Source: Bacteroidota bacterium
GTDB taxonomy: Bacteria; Bacteroidota; Bacteroidia; Bacteroidales; Lentimicrobiaceae
Direction: 5' to 3'
DNA: 6,606 bases
Assembly: GCA_023441805.1 (NCBI GenBank)
Contig: JAEZNO010000034.1
Coordinates: 1 to 6,606, forward strand
Below, in pieces: positions 1 to 6,520 of this stretch. The notes under the pieces were generated by a model. That model searched no databases, was not told where the DNA came from, and worked only from the letters and a program-made list of their open reading frames with translations. The position numbers were made by a program, and so were the translations under genes. The first letter of the stretch is position 1, and each line of letters starts with the position of its first letter.

Positions 1-96
1 GACTTTATTTCTTTTAAATTCTTCACTGAATGAGCGGTTATGCCGCTCCCTTTGTTCATAATCAAAATAGTTTACTTTTGTCATTACGTTTACCAT
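1..96 (-). CDS. IS3-like transposase OrfA, N-terminal fragment cut by the window edge (left copy)
   Basis: The reverse strand from 96 to 1 reads in frame as 32 codons with no stop, beginning MVNVMTKVNYFDYEQRERHN and continuing with RSFSEEFKRNKV. An in-frame TAA lies immediately upstream of the first ATG, so the frame cannot extend further; the second ATG (codon 5) is an equally plausible start. The basic stretch R-S-F-S-E-E-F-K resembles the opening of the helix-turn-helix domain of IS3-family OrfA proteins (typically R-x-[FY]-[ST]-x-E-F-K), which bind the IS ends. The gene runs out of the window, so no catalytic region is visible. The family call is inference from this short segment; the sequence is identical to 6511-6606 on the other strand, which independently indicates a multicopy element. 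Confidence 0.6.
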   Translation of the reverse strand, partial: MVNVMTKVNYFDYEQRERHNRSFSEEFKRNKV

Positions 97-125
97 TTAT
101 GGTCAACGTATTTCAGGCATTGACA
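1..125 (-). mobile_element. Left-flank copy of an IS3-like insertion sequence, truncated
   Basis: This is the proximal end of an insertion sequence whose body lies outside the window to the left. Exact identity with the opposite edge covers 1-127. The proposed outer tip is at 125, reading outward as TGTCAATGCCTGAAATACG; IS3-family ends usually begin with TG, which agrees. About 28 bp then separate the tip from the first transposase ATG at 96. The true tip cannot be fixed without the far end of the element, because the matching terminal repeat is not in view. Confidence 0.5.
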
Positions 126-156
126 ATATTCCAATGCTCCATTGTTCCCATGTTCC
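125..156 (-). repeat. Degenerate 8-bp tandem repeat abutting the IS end (left)
   Basis: On the reverse strand this reads as four 8-base units: GGAACATG, GGAACAAT, GGAGCATT, GGAATATT. The last two are mutated compared with the right arm, where they are GGAACAAT and GGAACATT. The final unit runs directly into the proposed IS tip. The array has no reading frame that looks coding. Confidence 0.75.
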
Positions 157-221
157 AGGGTTCCAGTGATAATACCCGAATGGGTCATATCAATTACCCA
201 TAGATACTTTTTCCTTTGAGT

Positions 222-242
222 TTTTGCCTTTTGCCTTTTGCC
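222..242. repeat. TTTTGCC x3 heptamer tandem repeat
   Basis: Three perfect copies of TTTTGCC occupy this stretch. The matching place in the right arm (6373-6386, opposite strand) has only two, so the unit number has changed since the two repeats separated, as expected from replication slippage. Confidence 0.85.
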
Positions 243-259
243 TTCTAATTCACTATTCA

Positions 260-1330
260 TCATTTATCACTCACGATTCGATTCATCATTTGGAATTTCA
301 TACTTATGGGCTGATGATCTGACTCCCGGTAGTCTGTTGGGATGGTTTCAATGGTTAGCACTTTGATGTTGGGGGAGACTACGAAGAAATCAATGATGGT
401 TGATTCTGTTTGGCCGACCGTATATGGGGTGCTTACGTAGCGGTTTGTTGTATGGAGTGAATCATAAACGTAGTGCCAGCCTTCGGGGAGGTAATCTTTG
501 GGGATGGCGGGGGTTATGACTGATGCATTATACTGATTTAGAACAGTTTCAGTAGTGTAAGCAGGCGGATTCTGATTCCAGTCGCCACCGATAATTACAT
601 AATTGCCTTTCCCGAATTCATCAATCATGATGGATTTCAACATAGCGAGTTCTTTCTCTCTCAAAACATCTGCATCTGCAAATGCTGAATTATGGGTGTT
701 GATTAGTACCAGTTGTTTGCCTGTTGATGTATTAAAGCGCATTTCGAGGAAACATCTTTTTAACTGAAACAGACGCATAGGCCAAGCATATGATGAGCCA
801 AACGACACCCTGCGGACAGATGCTGCTTCATTTCGTGTAAAACTTGCCATTCCTGCTTTAACTCTTCCCATTGGCTGTTGTACCGGTAAGGGTACCCACG
901 CATCATAATTGGATGCATAGTAACTATGAAACCCGGGTAACACCTGCATCAATCTGTTAAACTGGTTGTCGTTGTATGATCTTCGTGAAAGAGTGTCAAC
1001 TTCCTGCAGTAAGATGAAATCAGCTGTATTAAATGATTCTACCCGTTTTACCCCTTCGTCACTATATCTTAAATAAAGCTCTTTCGATGGCCGTACATCC
1101 TTACCACCCTCATAAAAGAAATCCATTTCAGCACCCAATCCAAAGTAACCGATATTCCAGCTCACTATGCATAGTGTATCCTCAAGATTGCCGGAATTAT
1201 TGTTTATCGATATTACCTGCTCCTCAGATGGCTTGAATTCAGTAACAGTCTGCCATGCGAGGAATATGGCAACTACCATAACCAATAGGATTATCAGCCC
1301 GATGAATAATTTGATACCTTTCCTGACCAT
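260..1330 (-). CDS. Membrane-anchored endonuclease/exonuclease/phosphatase (EEP) family protein
   Basis: 356 residues from the ATG at 1330; a TTG two codons upstream is a possible but less likely start. The EEP fold (DNase I, AP endonuclease and inositol-phosphatase superfamily) is shown by its metal and catalytic motifs in the expected order: SWN (N59), QEVD (E110), NTH (H213), GDWN (D250, N252), IIDFF (D314) and ESDH (D338, H339). All key positions are present, so a working Mg2+-dependent phosphodiesterase or phosphatase is likely; the substrate cannot be told from sequence. Residues about 7-27 form one hydrophobic helix after MVRKG, which suggests a signal anchor with the catalytic domain outside the cytoplasm. 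It follows trkH on the same strand after a 53-bp gap. The last nine residues (MMNRIVSDK) and the stop lie in the left repeat arm and are probably not native to the family. No Shine-Dalgarno sequence is visible. Confidence 0.88.
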   Translation of the reverse strand: MVRKGIKLFIGLIILLVMVVAIFLAWQTVTEFKPSEEQVISINNNSGNLEDTLCIVSWNIGYFGLGAEMDFFYEGGKDVRPSKELYLRYSDEGVKRVESFNTADFILLQEVDTLSRRSYNDNQFNRLMQVLPGFHSYYASNYDAWVPLPVQQPMGRVKAGMASFTRNEAASVRRVSFGSSYAWPMRLFQLKRCFLEMRFNTSTGKQLVLINTHNSAFADADVLREKELAMLKSIMIDEFGKGNYVIIGGDWNQNPPAYTTETVLNQYNASVITPAIPKDYLPEGWHYVYDSLHTTNRYVSTPYTVGQTESTIIDFFVVSPNIKVLTIETIPTDYRESDHQPISMKFQMMNRIVSDK

Positions 1331-1378
1331 ACTCAAATAATAATCTGCCCAAGAATACGGGCATAGTGATAATCAGAA

Positions 1379-1410
1379 CAAATTTACCTGTTCCAGAATG
1401 CTTTTGTAAA
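1379..1410 (-). promoter_or_regulatory. Possible Bacteroidota-type promoter for the EEP gene
   Basis: On the reverse strand, TAAATTTG (1386 to 1379) matches the TAnnTTTG -7 box. TTTA (1410 to 1407) lies 20 bases upstream, close to the TTTG expected at -33. The box overlaps the trkH stop codon, so it would fire inside the end of trkH and leave a leader of roughly 40 bases. One short AT-rich match can arise by chance, and read-through from trkH is an equally good explanation of expression. Confidence 0.35.
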
Positions 1411-2883
1411 CAGGATCAGAACAGTAAACAACTCCAAACGACCCAACAACATGAGGAATGAAAATACCCACTTGGCAGCCTGAGGCGCTGATCCATAATT
1501 AAAAGCCGGACCAACGGATCCAAATCCGGGGCCAATGTTACCGAGACATGTTGCAGCGCCACCGATTGATGAATTAAAATCCATTCCCAACAACGATACC
1601 ACTAATGCGCCGGCTGCAAACACTACTATATAAAGCAGGAAGAAAGCAAGTACATTGAAGATGATATTCTGCGGAACAGGTTTACCGTTTAATCTTACCG
1701 GGATGATGGCCTGCGGGTGTATGAGCCTCTTCATCTCCATCTTCCCGTTCCTAACAAGTAGCACTATCCTTATAACCTTAATCCCACCACCGGTTGAACC
1801 TGCACATCCTCCAACGAACATCAGCAACAAAATAATTATCCAGGCATGGTATGGCCATTGCAGATAATCAGAACTGATAAATCCTGTGCTTGTGATAATC
1901 GATACAACTGCAAAAAGTGATTCCCTGAAAGCATACTCAGCACTTATATTCTGCGAAAGAAATATACCTATCGAGATAATGATTGCTGCAGTAAGGATTA
2001 TGTATGTATAGTTCTTAAGCTCTTCGTTTGTGAATACAAGTCTGAATCTCCGCTTGAAGGCAAAATAGTGAAGTGAGAAGTTAATTCCTGCCAAAAACAT
2101 GAAAACAATCAGCACGTACTGCAGATATGGCGTGAAACTTGCCACTGAATTGTTTTTTGTGCCAAACCCTCCTGTTGATACTGCTGAAAAGGCATGACAC
2201 ATTGAATCATACAGGTCCAGTCCTCCCAGCATAAGGAATATAGTACATAAGAGAGTCAGAACAACATAAACAATCCAGAGGTTCTTAGCCGTTTGTGTAA
2301 TTCTTGGAGCCAGTTTATCGGGTGTAACTCCCGGGACTTCTGCTATAAACAGCTGCATACCACCAATTCCCAATATAGGTAGAATTGCAAGTGAGAGTAA
2401 TATGATACCCATCCCTCCAATCCAGTGTGTTAAGGCACGCCAGAACAGCAATCCTTTCGGGAAAGACTCAATATCAGTGAACACTGACGCCCCTGTAGTG
2501 GTAAACCCCGACATAGTCTCAAAAAATGCATCTGCCACAGTCGGTGCTATTCCTGTTAACATATATGGGATTGAACCTAACATCGAGATAAGTATCCATG
2601 CAGAAGTCACAATTATGTAACCCTCCCTGCGGCCAATACTGTTTGAATCTAGTTTTCGGGTTGAAAAATATAGAACCAAACCTAACCCTGAAGTAAATAA
2701 CCCTGAGAGGAACAGGGGCAGAAAATCATGCGTGGGATCAAACAAGCGTAATCCTGAAATAAATTCCTTATCGTAATACATTGAAGGGATGAGGCTTGCC
2801 AGCATAAATATCCCTTCGATGATCAGTAGCACTCCAAGCACTTTCAGAATAGCATACCTGTTAATATCACGTATAGTGCTCAT
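1384..2883 (-). CDS. trkH: Trk-type potassium transporter, membrane subunit TrkH
   Basis: 499 residues, close to the usual TrkH length (about 480-500). It is the ion-conducting subunit of the Trk K+ uptake system in the inner membrane. The superfamily fold is four membrane-pore-membrane repeats lining one pore, and all four filter segments are visible: SGFTTTGAS (125-133), STGGFGT (236-242), TSTGFISSDY (331-340) and LGNIGPGFG (447-455), each with the filter glycine. Other family hallmarks are HWIGGMG (153-159), GGCAGSTGGGIKVIRI (358-373), and GRLELFTVLILF near the C-terminus. Hydrophobic helices fill most of the protein, starting at about residue 12. It begins at an ATG 15 bp after the trkA stop, so the two are almost certainly one transcript, trkA first. 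No Shine-Dalgarno sequence is seen before the ATG. Nothing is truncated or missing. Confidence 0.96.
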   Translation of the reverse strand: MSTIRDINRYAILKVLGVLLIIEGIFMLASLIPSMYYDKEFISGLRLFDPTHDFLPLFLSGLFTSGLGLVLYFSTRKLDSNSIGRREGYIIVTSAWILISMLGSIPYMLTGIAPTVADAFFETMSGFTTTGASVFTDIESFPKGLLFWRALTHWIGGMGIILLSLAILPILGIGGMQLFIAEVPGVTPDKLAPRITQTAKNLWIVYVVLTLLCTIFLMLGGLDLYDSMCHAFSAVSTGGFGTKNNSVASFTPYLQYVLIVFMFLAGINFSLHYFAFKRRFRLVFTNEELKNYTYIILTAAIIISIGIFLSQNISAEYAFRESLFAVVSIITSTGFISSDYLQWPYHAWIIILLLMFVGGCAGSTGGGIKVIRIVLLVRNGKMEMKRLIHPQAIIPVRLNGKPVPQNIIFNVLAFFLLYIVVFAAGALVVSLLGMDFNSSIGGAATCLGNIGPGFGSVGPAFNYGSAPQAAKWVFSFLMLLGRLELFTVLILFTKAFWNR

Positions 2884-2898
2884 ATCCGGAGCCGGTTA

Positions 2899-4239
2899 TT
2901 AATTGAAAAGATCCTGTACTTTGCTAATTGTTTCCGGCAGAGCAAAAACAACTACATTATCCCCTTCTTTTATCTGAAAATCACCTACAGCTATAAAACT
3001 CTGGTCACCCCTTACAATCCCTCCGATGATGCTGCCGCGGGGACAATTTAAATTCTTTATGGGTTTACGGGTAGCACTGGCACCTGCCTTAACCTGAAAC
3101 TCTACGACTTCAGCATCAACACCACTCAGAAACTTTGTCGATCTTACTTCAGCTGCCATTGTGAAACCTGCAATATACGATGCAGTAATCAGTTTCTTGT
3201 TAATTACCGTGTCAATACCTATGCTTTTCGAAATGCTTATATAATCCAGGTTCTCAACCAGTGGTATTACTCTTTTTACTCCAAAACGCTGTGCCAGCAG
3301 ACAGGTTAAAATATTCGTCTCATAGTCGTTGGTAACAGCAATGAAGGCATCCATGTTCTTAATACCTTCGTCCTCAAGCAGATCTATGTCACGTGCATCA
3401 GAGTTGATTATGAGTGTTTTCTCAAGCTGGTCAATCAAACTCAATGCCCTGTCCTTATCAATTTCAATCAGCTTAACGTTCATCTCACGCTCAAGAAGCA
3501 TGGCAGTGGTACGACCAATGCGACCACCGCCAACTATCATCACATTCCTTACGTCGAAAGATGCCTTGCCACCAAGCTTCATCAATGAATCTATTCCATT
3601 TGGCTTTGTTATCACGTAAGCCATATCATTAAGCTTGAACATGTCATCACCTTTCGGGATAATAGTCTTATTGTTCCTGTGTATGGCAACAGCCCTGAAA
3701 TCAAGTCGCGGATTCTCTGAAGCAACCTGATTAAGGGTTTTATCGAGTACCGATGCATTTTCATCCAGTTTGATGAGCATCAGTGATAACTTCTCGTTTG
3801 TAAAATCGAATATCTCGGTAGCGGCAGGCTGCTTAATGAGGCGTACTATCTCTTTCGAGGCAATACGTTCAGGGCAAACCATCGAATCAATGCCGATTGA
3901 TCGCATCAGCTCACGGTTTTCATTTGTCAGGTATTCAACATTGTTAATCCTGGCAATTGTACGCCTTGCACCCAGCTTCTTGCCGATGGCACAGGTGGTG
4001 ATGTTGATCTTCTCGTCGTGAACCACCGATATCAGCAAATCGGCACGTTTAACGTTAGCCTGTTCAAGTATCTCTATCGAGGCCGAGTCACCGGTAATGG
4101 TCAGCAGGTCGGTATGTGTTTCAATGAGCTTAAGAAGTTCTTCATGAGGATCAACAACCGTAATATTATGATTCTCACCCGATAACATCTTAGCCAAATG
4201 AAACCCTACTTCACCGTCGCCTGCAATAATTATATTCAT
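2899..4239 (-). CDS. trkA: Trk potassium uptake regulatory subunit TrkA (two RCK modules)
   Basis: 446 residues from the ATG at 4239. TrkA is the cytoplasmic partner of TrkH; it binds NAD(H) and, in characterised systems, ATP/ADP, and gates the channel. It has two tandem Rossmann-fold RCK modules, each followed by a TrkA-C domain. Module 1 has MNIIIAGDGEVG (nucleotide loop 7-12), the strand-2 acid D30 and ITGDSAS (48-54), with its TrkA-C domain around 145-215. Module 2 has VMIVGGGRIG (loop 237-242), IEID (259-261) and INSDARD (278-284), with its TrkA-C domain around 370-446. This two-module form is the E. coli-like TrkA rather than single-module KtrA. The frame stays open upstream to an ATG at 4317. 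I reject that start because the extra 26 residues precede the Rossmann strand, lack family character, and would place the start upstream of the promoter box at 4265-4272. A sequence AGAGGA sits just before the chosen ATG. Confidence 0.95.
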   Translation of the reverse strand: MNIIIAGDGEVGFHLAKMLSGENHNITVVDPHEELLKLIETHTDLLTITGDSASIEILEQANVKRADLLISVVHDEKINITTCAIGKKLGARRTIARINNVEYLTNENRELMRSIGIDSMVCPERIASKEIVRLIKQPAATEIFDFTNEKLSLMLIKLDENASVLDKTLNQVASENPRLDFRAVAIHRNNKTIIPKGDDMFKLNDMAYVITKPNGIDSLMKLGGKASFDVRNVMIVGGGRIGRTTAMLLEREMNVKLIEIDKDRALSLIDQLEKTLIINSDARDIDLLEDEGIKNMDAFIAVTNDYETNILTCLLAQRFGVKRVIPLVENLDYISISKSIGIDTVINKKLITASYIAGFTMAAEVRSTKFLSGVDAEVVEFQVKAGASATRKPIKNLNCPRGSIIGGIVRGDQSFIAVGDFQIKEGDNVVVFALPETISKVQDLFN

Positions 4240-4241
4240 AA

Positions 4242-4248
4242 TTCCTCT
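4242..4248 (-). promoter_or_regulatory. Shine-Dalgarno-like site that supports the trkA start
   Basis: The reverse strand reads AAGAGGAATT and then the ATG at 4239, a purine-rich match about four bases from the start codon. The spacing is short, but this is the only convincing ribosome site in the window, the other genes having none. It favours 4239 over the upstream ATG at 4317. Confidence 0.5.
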
Positions 4249-4264
4249 TAATGGAAATAGCCTG

Positions 4265-4272
4265 CAAAAGTA
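4265..4272 (-). promoter_or_regulatory. Promoter -7 box for the trkA-trkH operon
   Basis: The reverse strand reads TACTTTTG, a full match to TAnnTTTG. It lies 26 bases upstream of the trkA ATG, so transcription would begin about 20 bases before the start codon, just ahead of the AGAGGA site. No clear TTTG is found at the -33 distance; many promoters in this phylum have a weak one. Confidence 0.55.
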
Positions 4273-4346
4273 ATACAATTTACTGCTAATTGTTTCATTG
4301 TCCCTCCCTTCATCCACTTAAACAAGTTCAACTCATATTAAAATAG

Positions 4347-4354
4347 TAACTTTG
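4347..4354 (+). promoter_or_regulatory. Promoter -7 box for dxs
   Basis: TAACTTTG is a full match to the Bacteroidota TAnnTTTG box and ends 18 bases before the dxs ATG at 4373, giving a leader of perhaps 10-14 bases with no Shine-Dalgarno sequence. The upstream -33 element is not recognisable. The in-frame TTG at 4352-4354 that could be taken as a start codon is the last three bases of this box, which argues against it. This box and the trkA box face away from each other across about 75 bp. Confidence 0.6.
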
Positions 4355-4372
4355 CGCCTTAATTACCTGACT

Positions 4373-6286
4373 ATGCACGGTATTGGCCCTTTGCTTGCTA
4401 CTATTAACAGTCCCGACGATCTGCGCCGTTTGCCTGAAGAGCAACTGCCACAACTCTGCACTGAAATACGACAATATATTATCGAAGTCCTTTCAACTAA
4501 CCCCGGGCACCTCGGTGCAAGTCTGGGTGCAGTTGAACTGGCCGTCGCTATCCATTATGCCTACAACACCCCTGACGATAAACTCATCTGGGATGTGGGA
4601 CATCAGGCTTATGCGCACAAAATCATAACCGGACGCAGGGATCTGTTCCAGACTATCCGTAAATGGAAAGGCATCAGTGGATTTCCGAAAATGAGCGAAA
4701 GTGAGTTCGATTCCTTTGGCACCGGCCATGCATCCACCTCAATCTCGGCAGCTCTGGGGATGGCTATTGCCGCTAAACTCGATAATAACCTTAACCGCCA
4801 TCATATTGCAGTCATCGGCGATGGTGCAATGACAGGCGGCCTGGCAATGGAAGCTCTTAACAATGCAGGGGTTTCAGATACAAACCTGCTAGTGATACTT
4901 AACGATAACGGAATCTCGATCGATAAAAGCGTGGGCGCTTTGCGCGAGTATTTCATCAATATCGTCACTTCGCGCTTCTATAAGAAGTTTAAAGATAGAG
5001 TGTGGGTTCTTATGGGTGGTAAAACCCGATATGGAGCAAACTCACGCGAGGTGGTAAAGCAACTTACCCGCGTGGTTAAAAATACCCTTTTTAATAACTG
5101 CAACCTCTTTGAGGCTTTCAATTTCAGATATCTCGGACCGGTGGACGGCCATGATGTGGTTAAACTTACCAAATTGCTCCACGACCTGAAGGATGTCCCC
5201 GGACCTAAGCTGTTGCATGTCATCACAGTCAAAGGTAAAGGCTTTGCGAAAGCCGAAAAACAACAAATTCTGTTCCATGCCCCCGGTCGCTTTGACATGA
5301 AAACCGGTGAGATCATTGAAACAGGTATCGAAGGAAAACCTGTCCGGTACCAGGATGTGTTTGGTGGTACAATCATTGAGCTTGCACGCGAAAACAACAG
5401 GATAGTAGGTATCACTCCTGCAATGCTCTCGGGCTGTTCAATGAACGAAATGAAAAAGGTTATGCCACATCGTGTCTTCGACGTCGGTATTGCCGAAGAG
5501 CATGCAGTCACCTTTTCAGCCGGCATGGCAACGCAGGGCTTTATCCCTTTCTGCAATATCTACTCTTCATTCATGCAGCGTGCATACGATCAGGTAATCC
5601 ACGATGTAGCACTCCAAAACCTGAGGGTGGTAATGTGCCTCGATAGGGCAGGGTTGGTTGGTGAAGACGGTCCTACCCACCATGGAGTATACGATCTCGC
5701 ATACCTTAATGCCATACCCGGCTTAACCATTGCAGTCCCTATGAACGGTCATGAGCTTCGTAATATGATGTATTCGGCTCAGTTAACCGGTATAGGCCCA
5801 ATCGTTATACGTTACCCTAAGGGGAGCTGTGCCTGCAACGACTGGCAGCGCCCGTTTGAAGAGATAAAGGAGGGCAGGGGCCGACAACTGTTAGAAGGTA
5901 ATGATATTGCAATCCTCACATTGGGCCACCCCGGCAATTTCGCAATCGAGGCTGTTAAAACCCTCACAACGTCTGGCATCCGACCGGCGTTATACGATAT
6001 GAGGTTTCTCAAACCCATTGACAAATCTATCCTTCATGAAGTATTCCTGAAATACAATAAGGTCATCACGGTTGAGGATGGCACCCTTAAGGGAGGATTT
6101 GCAAGCACTGTACTTGAGTTTATGAATGCAAACCAATACAATGCAACAGTCATCAGTCTGGGCGTTCCCGATAAGTTTATCCCCCATGGGAAGTTAGCGG
6201 AGCTGTATAAGTATTGCGGAATAGATGCAGACGGGATTGTGAGGGCGGTGAAGAGAATGATGAATCGAATCGTGAATGATGAATAA
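4373..6286 (+). CDS. dxs: 1-deoxy-D-xylulose-5-phosphate synthase (DXS)
   Basis: 637 residues from the ATG at 4373 (E. coli DXS is about 620). DXS is cytoplasmic and condenses pyruvate with glyceraldehyde 3-phosphate, using thiamine diphosphate, to form DXP and CO2: the first step of the MEP isoprenoid pathway, also a precursor for thiamine and pyridoxal in many bacteria. Visible in order: GHLGAS (45-50), WDVGHQAYAHKI with TITGRRD-type context (73-90), the ThDP/Mg motif GDG (149-151) to NDN (177-179), GPVDGHD (255-261), the catalytic glutamate in IAEEHAVTFSAG (E375), YDQVIHDV (405-412), DRAGLVGEDGPTHHG (424-438), and a transketolase C-terminal domain (about 505-630) with VEDGTLKGGF and LGVPDKFIPHG. 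All expected active-site residues appear intact. A TTG at 4352 is an alternative start but lies in the promoter box. The last nine residues (MMNRIVNDE) and the stop come from the right repeat arm. Confidence 0.97.
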   Translation: MHGIGPLLATINSPDDLRRLPEEQLPQLCTEIRQYIIEVLSTNPGHLGASLGAVELAVAIHYAYNTPDDKLIWDVGHQAYAHKIITGRRDLFQTIRKWKGISGFPKMSESEFDSFGTGHASTSISAALGMAIAAKLDNNLNRHHIAVIGDGAMTGGLAMEALNNAGVSDTNLLVILNDNGISIDKSVGALREYFINIVTSRFYKKFKDRVWVLMGGKTRYGANSREVVKQLTRVVKNTLFNNCNLFEAFNFRYLGPVDGHDVVKLTKLLHDLKDVPGPKLLHVITVKGKGFAKAEKQQILFHAPGRFDMKTGEIIETGIEGKPVRYQDVFGGTIIELARENNRIVGITPAMLSGCSMNEMKKVMPHRVFDVGIAEEHAVTFSAGMATQGFIPFCNIYSSFMQRAYDQVIHDVALQNLRVVMCLDRAGLVGEDGPTHHGVYDLAYLNAIPGLTIAVPMNGHELRNMMYSAQLTGIGPIVIRYPKGSCACNDWQRPFEEIKEGRGRQLLEGNDIAILTLGHPGNFAIEAVKTLTTSGIRPALYDMRFLKPIDKSILHEVFLKYNKVITVEDGTLKGGFASTVLEFMNANQYNATVISLGVPDKFIPHGKLAELYKYCGIDADGIVRAVKRMMNRIVNDE

Positions 6287-6295
6287 TGATGAATT

Positions 6296-6357
6296 GCCAA
6301 TACCACGTATTCACCTTATCCCCAACCTTCTCCTCAAGGAGAAAAGAGTCCGCATTG
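6296..6357. repeat. Extra 62-bp segment between 11-bp direct repeats, with a small palindrome
   Basis: AATGATGAATT occurs at 6285-6295 and again at 6358-6368; the DNA between is missing from the left arm, which has a single related copy (AATGATGAAT, reverse strand 264-255). The segment holds a 16-base palindrome (6328-6343: TTCTCCT, CA, AGGAGAA) beside CTTATCCCCAACC. This composition resembles a short repeat I associate with Bacteroidota intergenic regions. It may be a mini-insertion, or sequence lost from the left arm by recombination between the direct repeats. No run of T follows the palindrome, so I do not call it a terminator. Confidence 0.5.
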
Positions 6358-6372
6358 AATGATGAATTAGAA

Positions 6373-6386
6373 GGCAAAAGGCAAAA
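6373..6386. repeat. GGCAAAA x2 heptamer tandem repeat
   Basis: Two perfect copies of GGCAAAA, the reverse complement of the TTTTGCC unit present three times in the left arm at 222-242. Confidence 0.8.
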
Positions 6387-6450
6387 ACTCAAAGGAAGAA
6401 GTATCTATCGGTAATTGGTATAACCCATTAGGTATTATCACTGTAACCCT

Positions 6451-6482
6451 GGAACATGGGAACAATGGAACAATGGAACATT
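6451..6482 (+). repeat. 8-bp tandem repeat abutting the IS end (right)
   Basis: Four consecutive units: GGAACATG, GGAACAAT, GGAACAAT, GGAACATT. This is the better preserved version of the array at 125-156. Its last unit meets the proposed IS tip at 6482-6483 (TG), so the element appears to sit at the edge of the array. Confidence 0.8.
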
Positions 6483-6498
6483 GTCAATGCCTGAAATA

Positions 6499-6520
6499 CG
6501 TTGACCATAAATGGTAAACG
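6499..6520 (+). promoter_or_regulatory. Inverted repeat spanning the transposase start codon
   Basis: CGTTGACCAT and ATGGTAAACG are reverse complements except for one position, separated by AA. In RNA this could form an eight-pair stem with one mismatch and the loop AUAAAU, placing the AUG at 6511 partly in the loop. It could reduce translation from read-through transcripts, as known for some other IS families, or be a transposase binding site; an identical copy is at 87-108 on the opposite strand. Confidence 0.4.

Larger units (their letters stand above)
1..290. repeat. Left arm of a long imperfect inverted repeat
   Basis: Bases 1-127 are the exact reverse complement of 6480-6606. From 128 to about 250 the match continues with roughly nine substitutions, a one-base indel and a seven-base indel (one TTTTGCC unit more here). 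After a gap caused by extra DNA in the right arm, a further exact 20-base match lies at 271-290, against 6256-6275. The arm covers the last codons and stop of the phosphatase-family gene, the whole 163-bp gap up to the transposase start, and that start itself. It therefore has two layers: a perfectly conserved IS end and an older, diverged intergenic repeat. Confidence 0.9.

Noticed and set aside
125..250. CRISPR-like array
   Set aside because: The repeat units are 7 and 8 bases in direct tandem without spacers, and no cas genes are present.
1346..1363. Small stem (TGCCC / GGGCA) between trkH and the EEP gene as terminator
   Set aside because: Five base pairs with an eight-base loop and no T tract on the transcribed strand; too weak to call.
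4240..4317. N-terminal extension of TrkA by 26 residues to the ATG at 4317
   Set aside because: It precedes the Rossmann strand at which TrkA proteins normally begin, would start upstream of the -7 box at 4265-4272, and the ATG at 4239 has its own AGAGGA site.
4352..4372. TTG start for dxs adding seven residues
   Set aside because: The TTG is part of the TAACTTTG promoter box; the ATG at 4373 gives a normal DXS N-terminus shortly before INSPDDL.
4978..5556. 192-codon open frame on the minus strand inside dxs
   Set aside because: It lies wholly antisense to well-conserved DXS domains and its translation is low-complexity and serine/proline-rich with no recognisable motif. The other antisense frames in dxs, trkA and trkH were rejected for the same reason.
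6328..6343. Palindrome after dxs as a rho-independent terminator
   Set aside because: The stem has only a two-base spacer and is followed by AAGAGTC, not a T run; it is better explained as part of a repeated intergenic segment.
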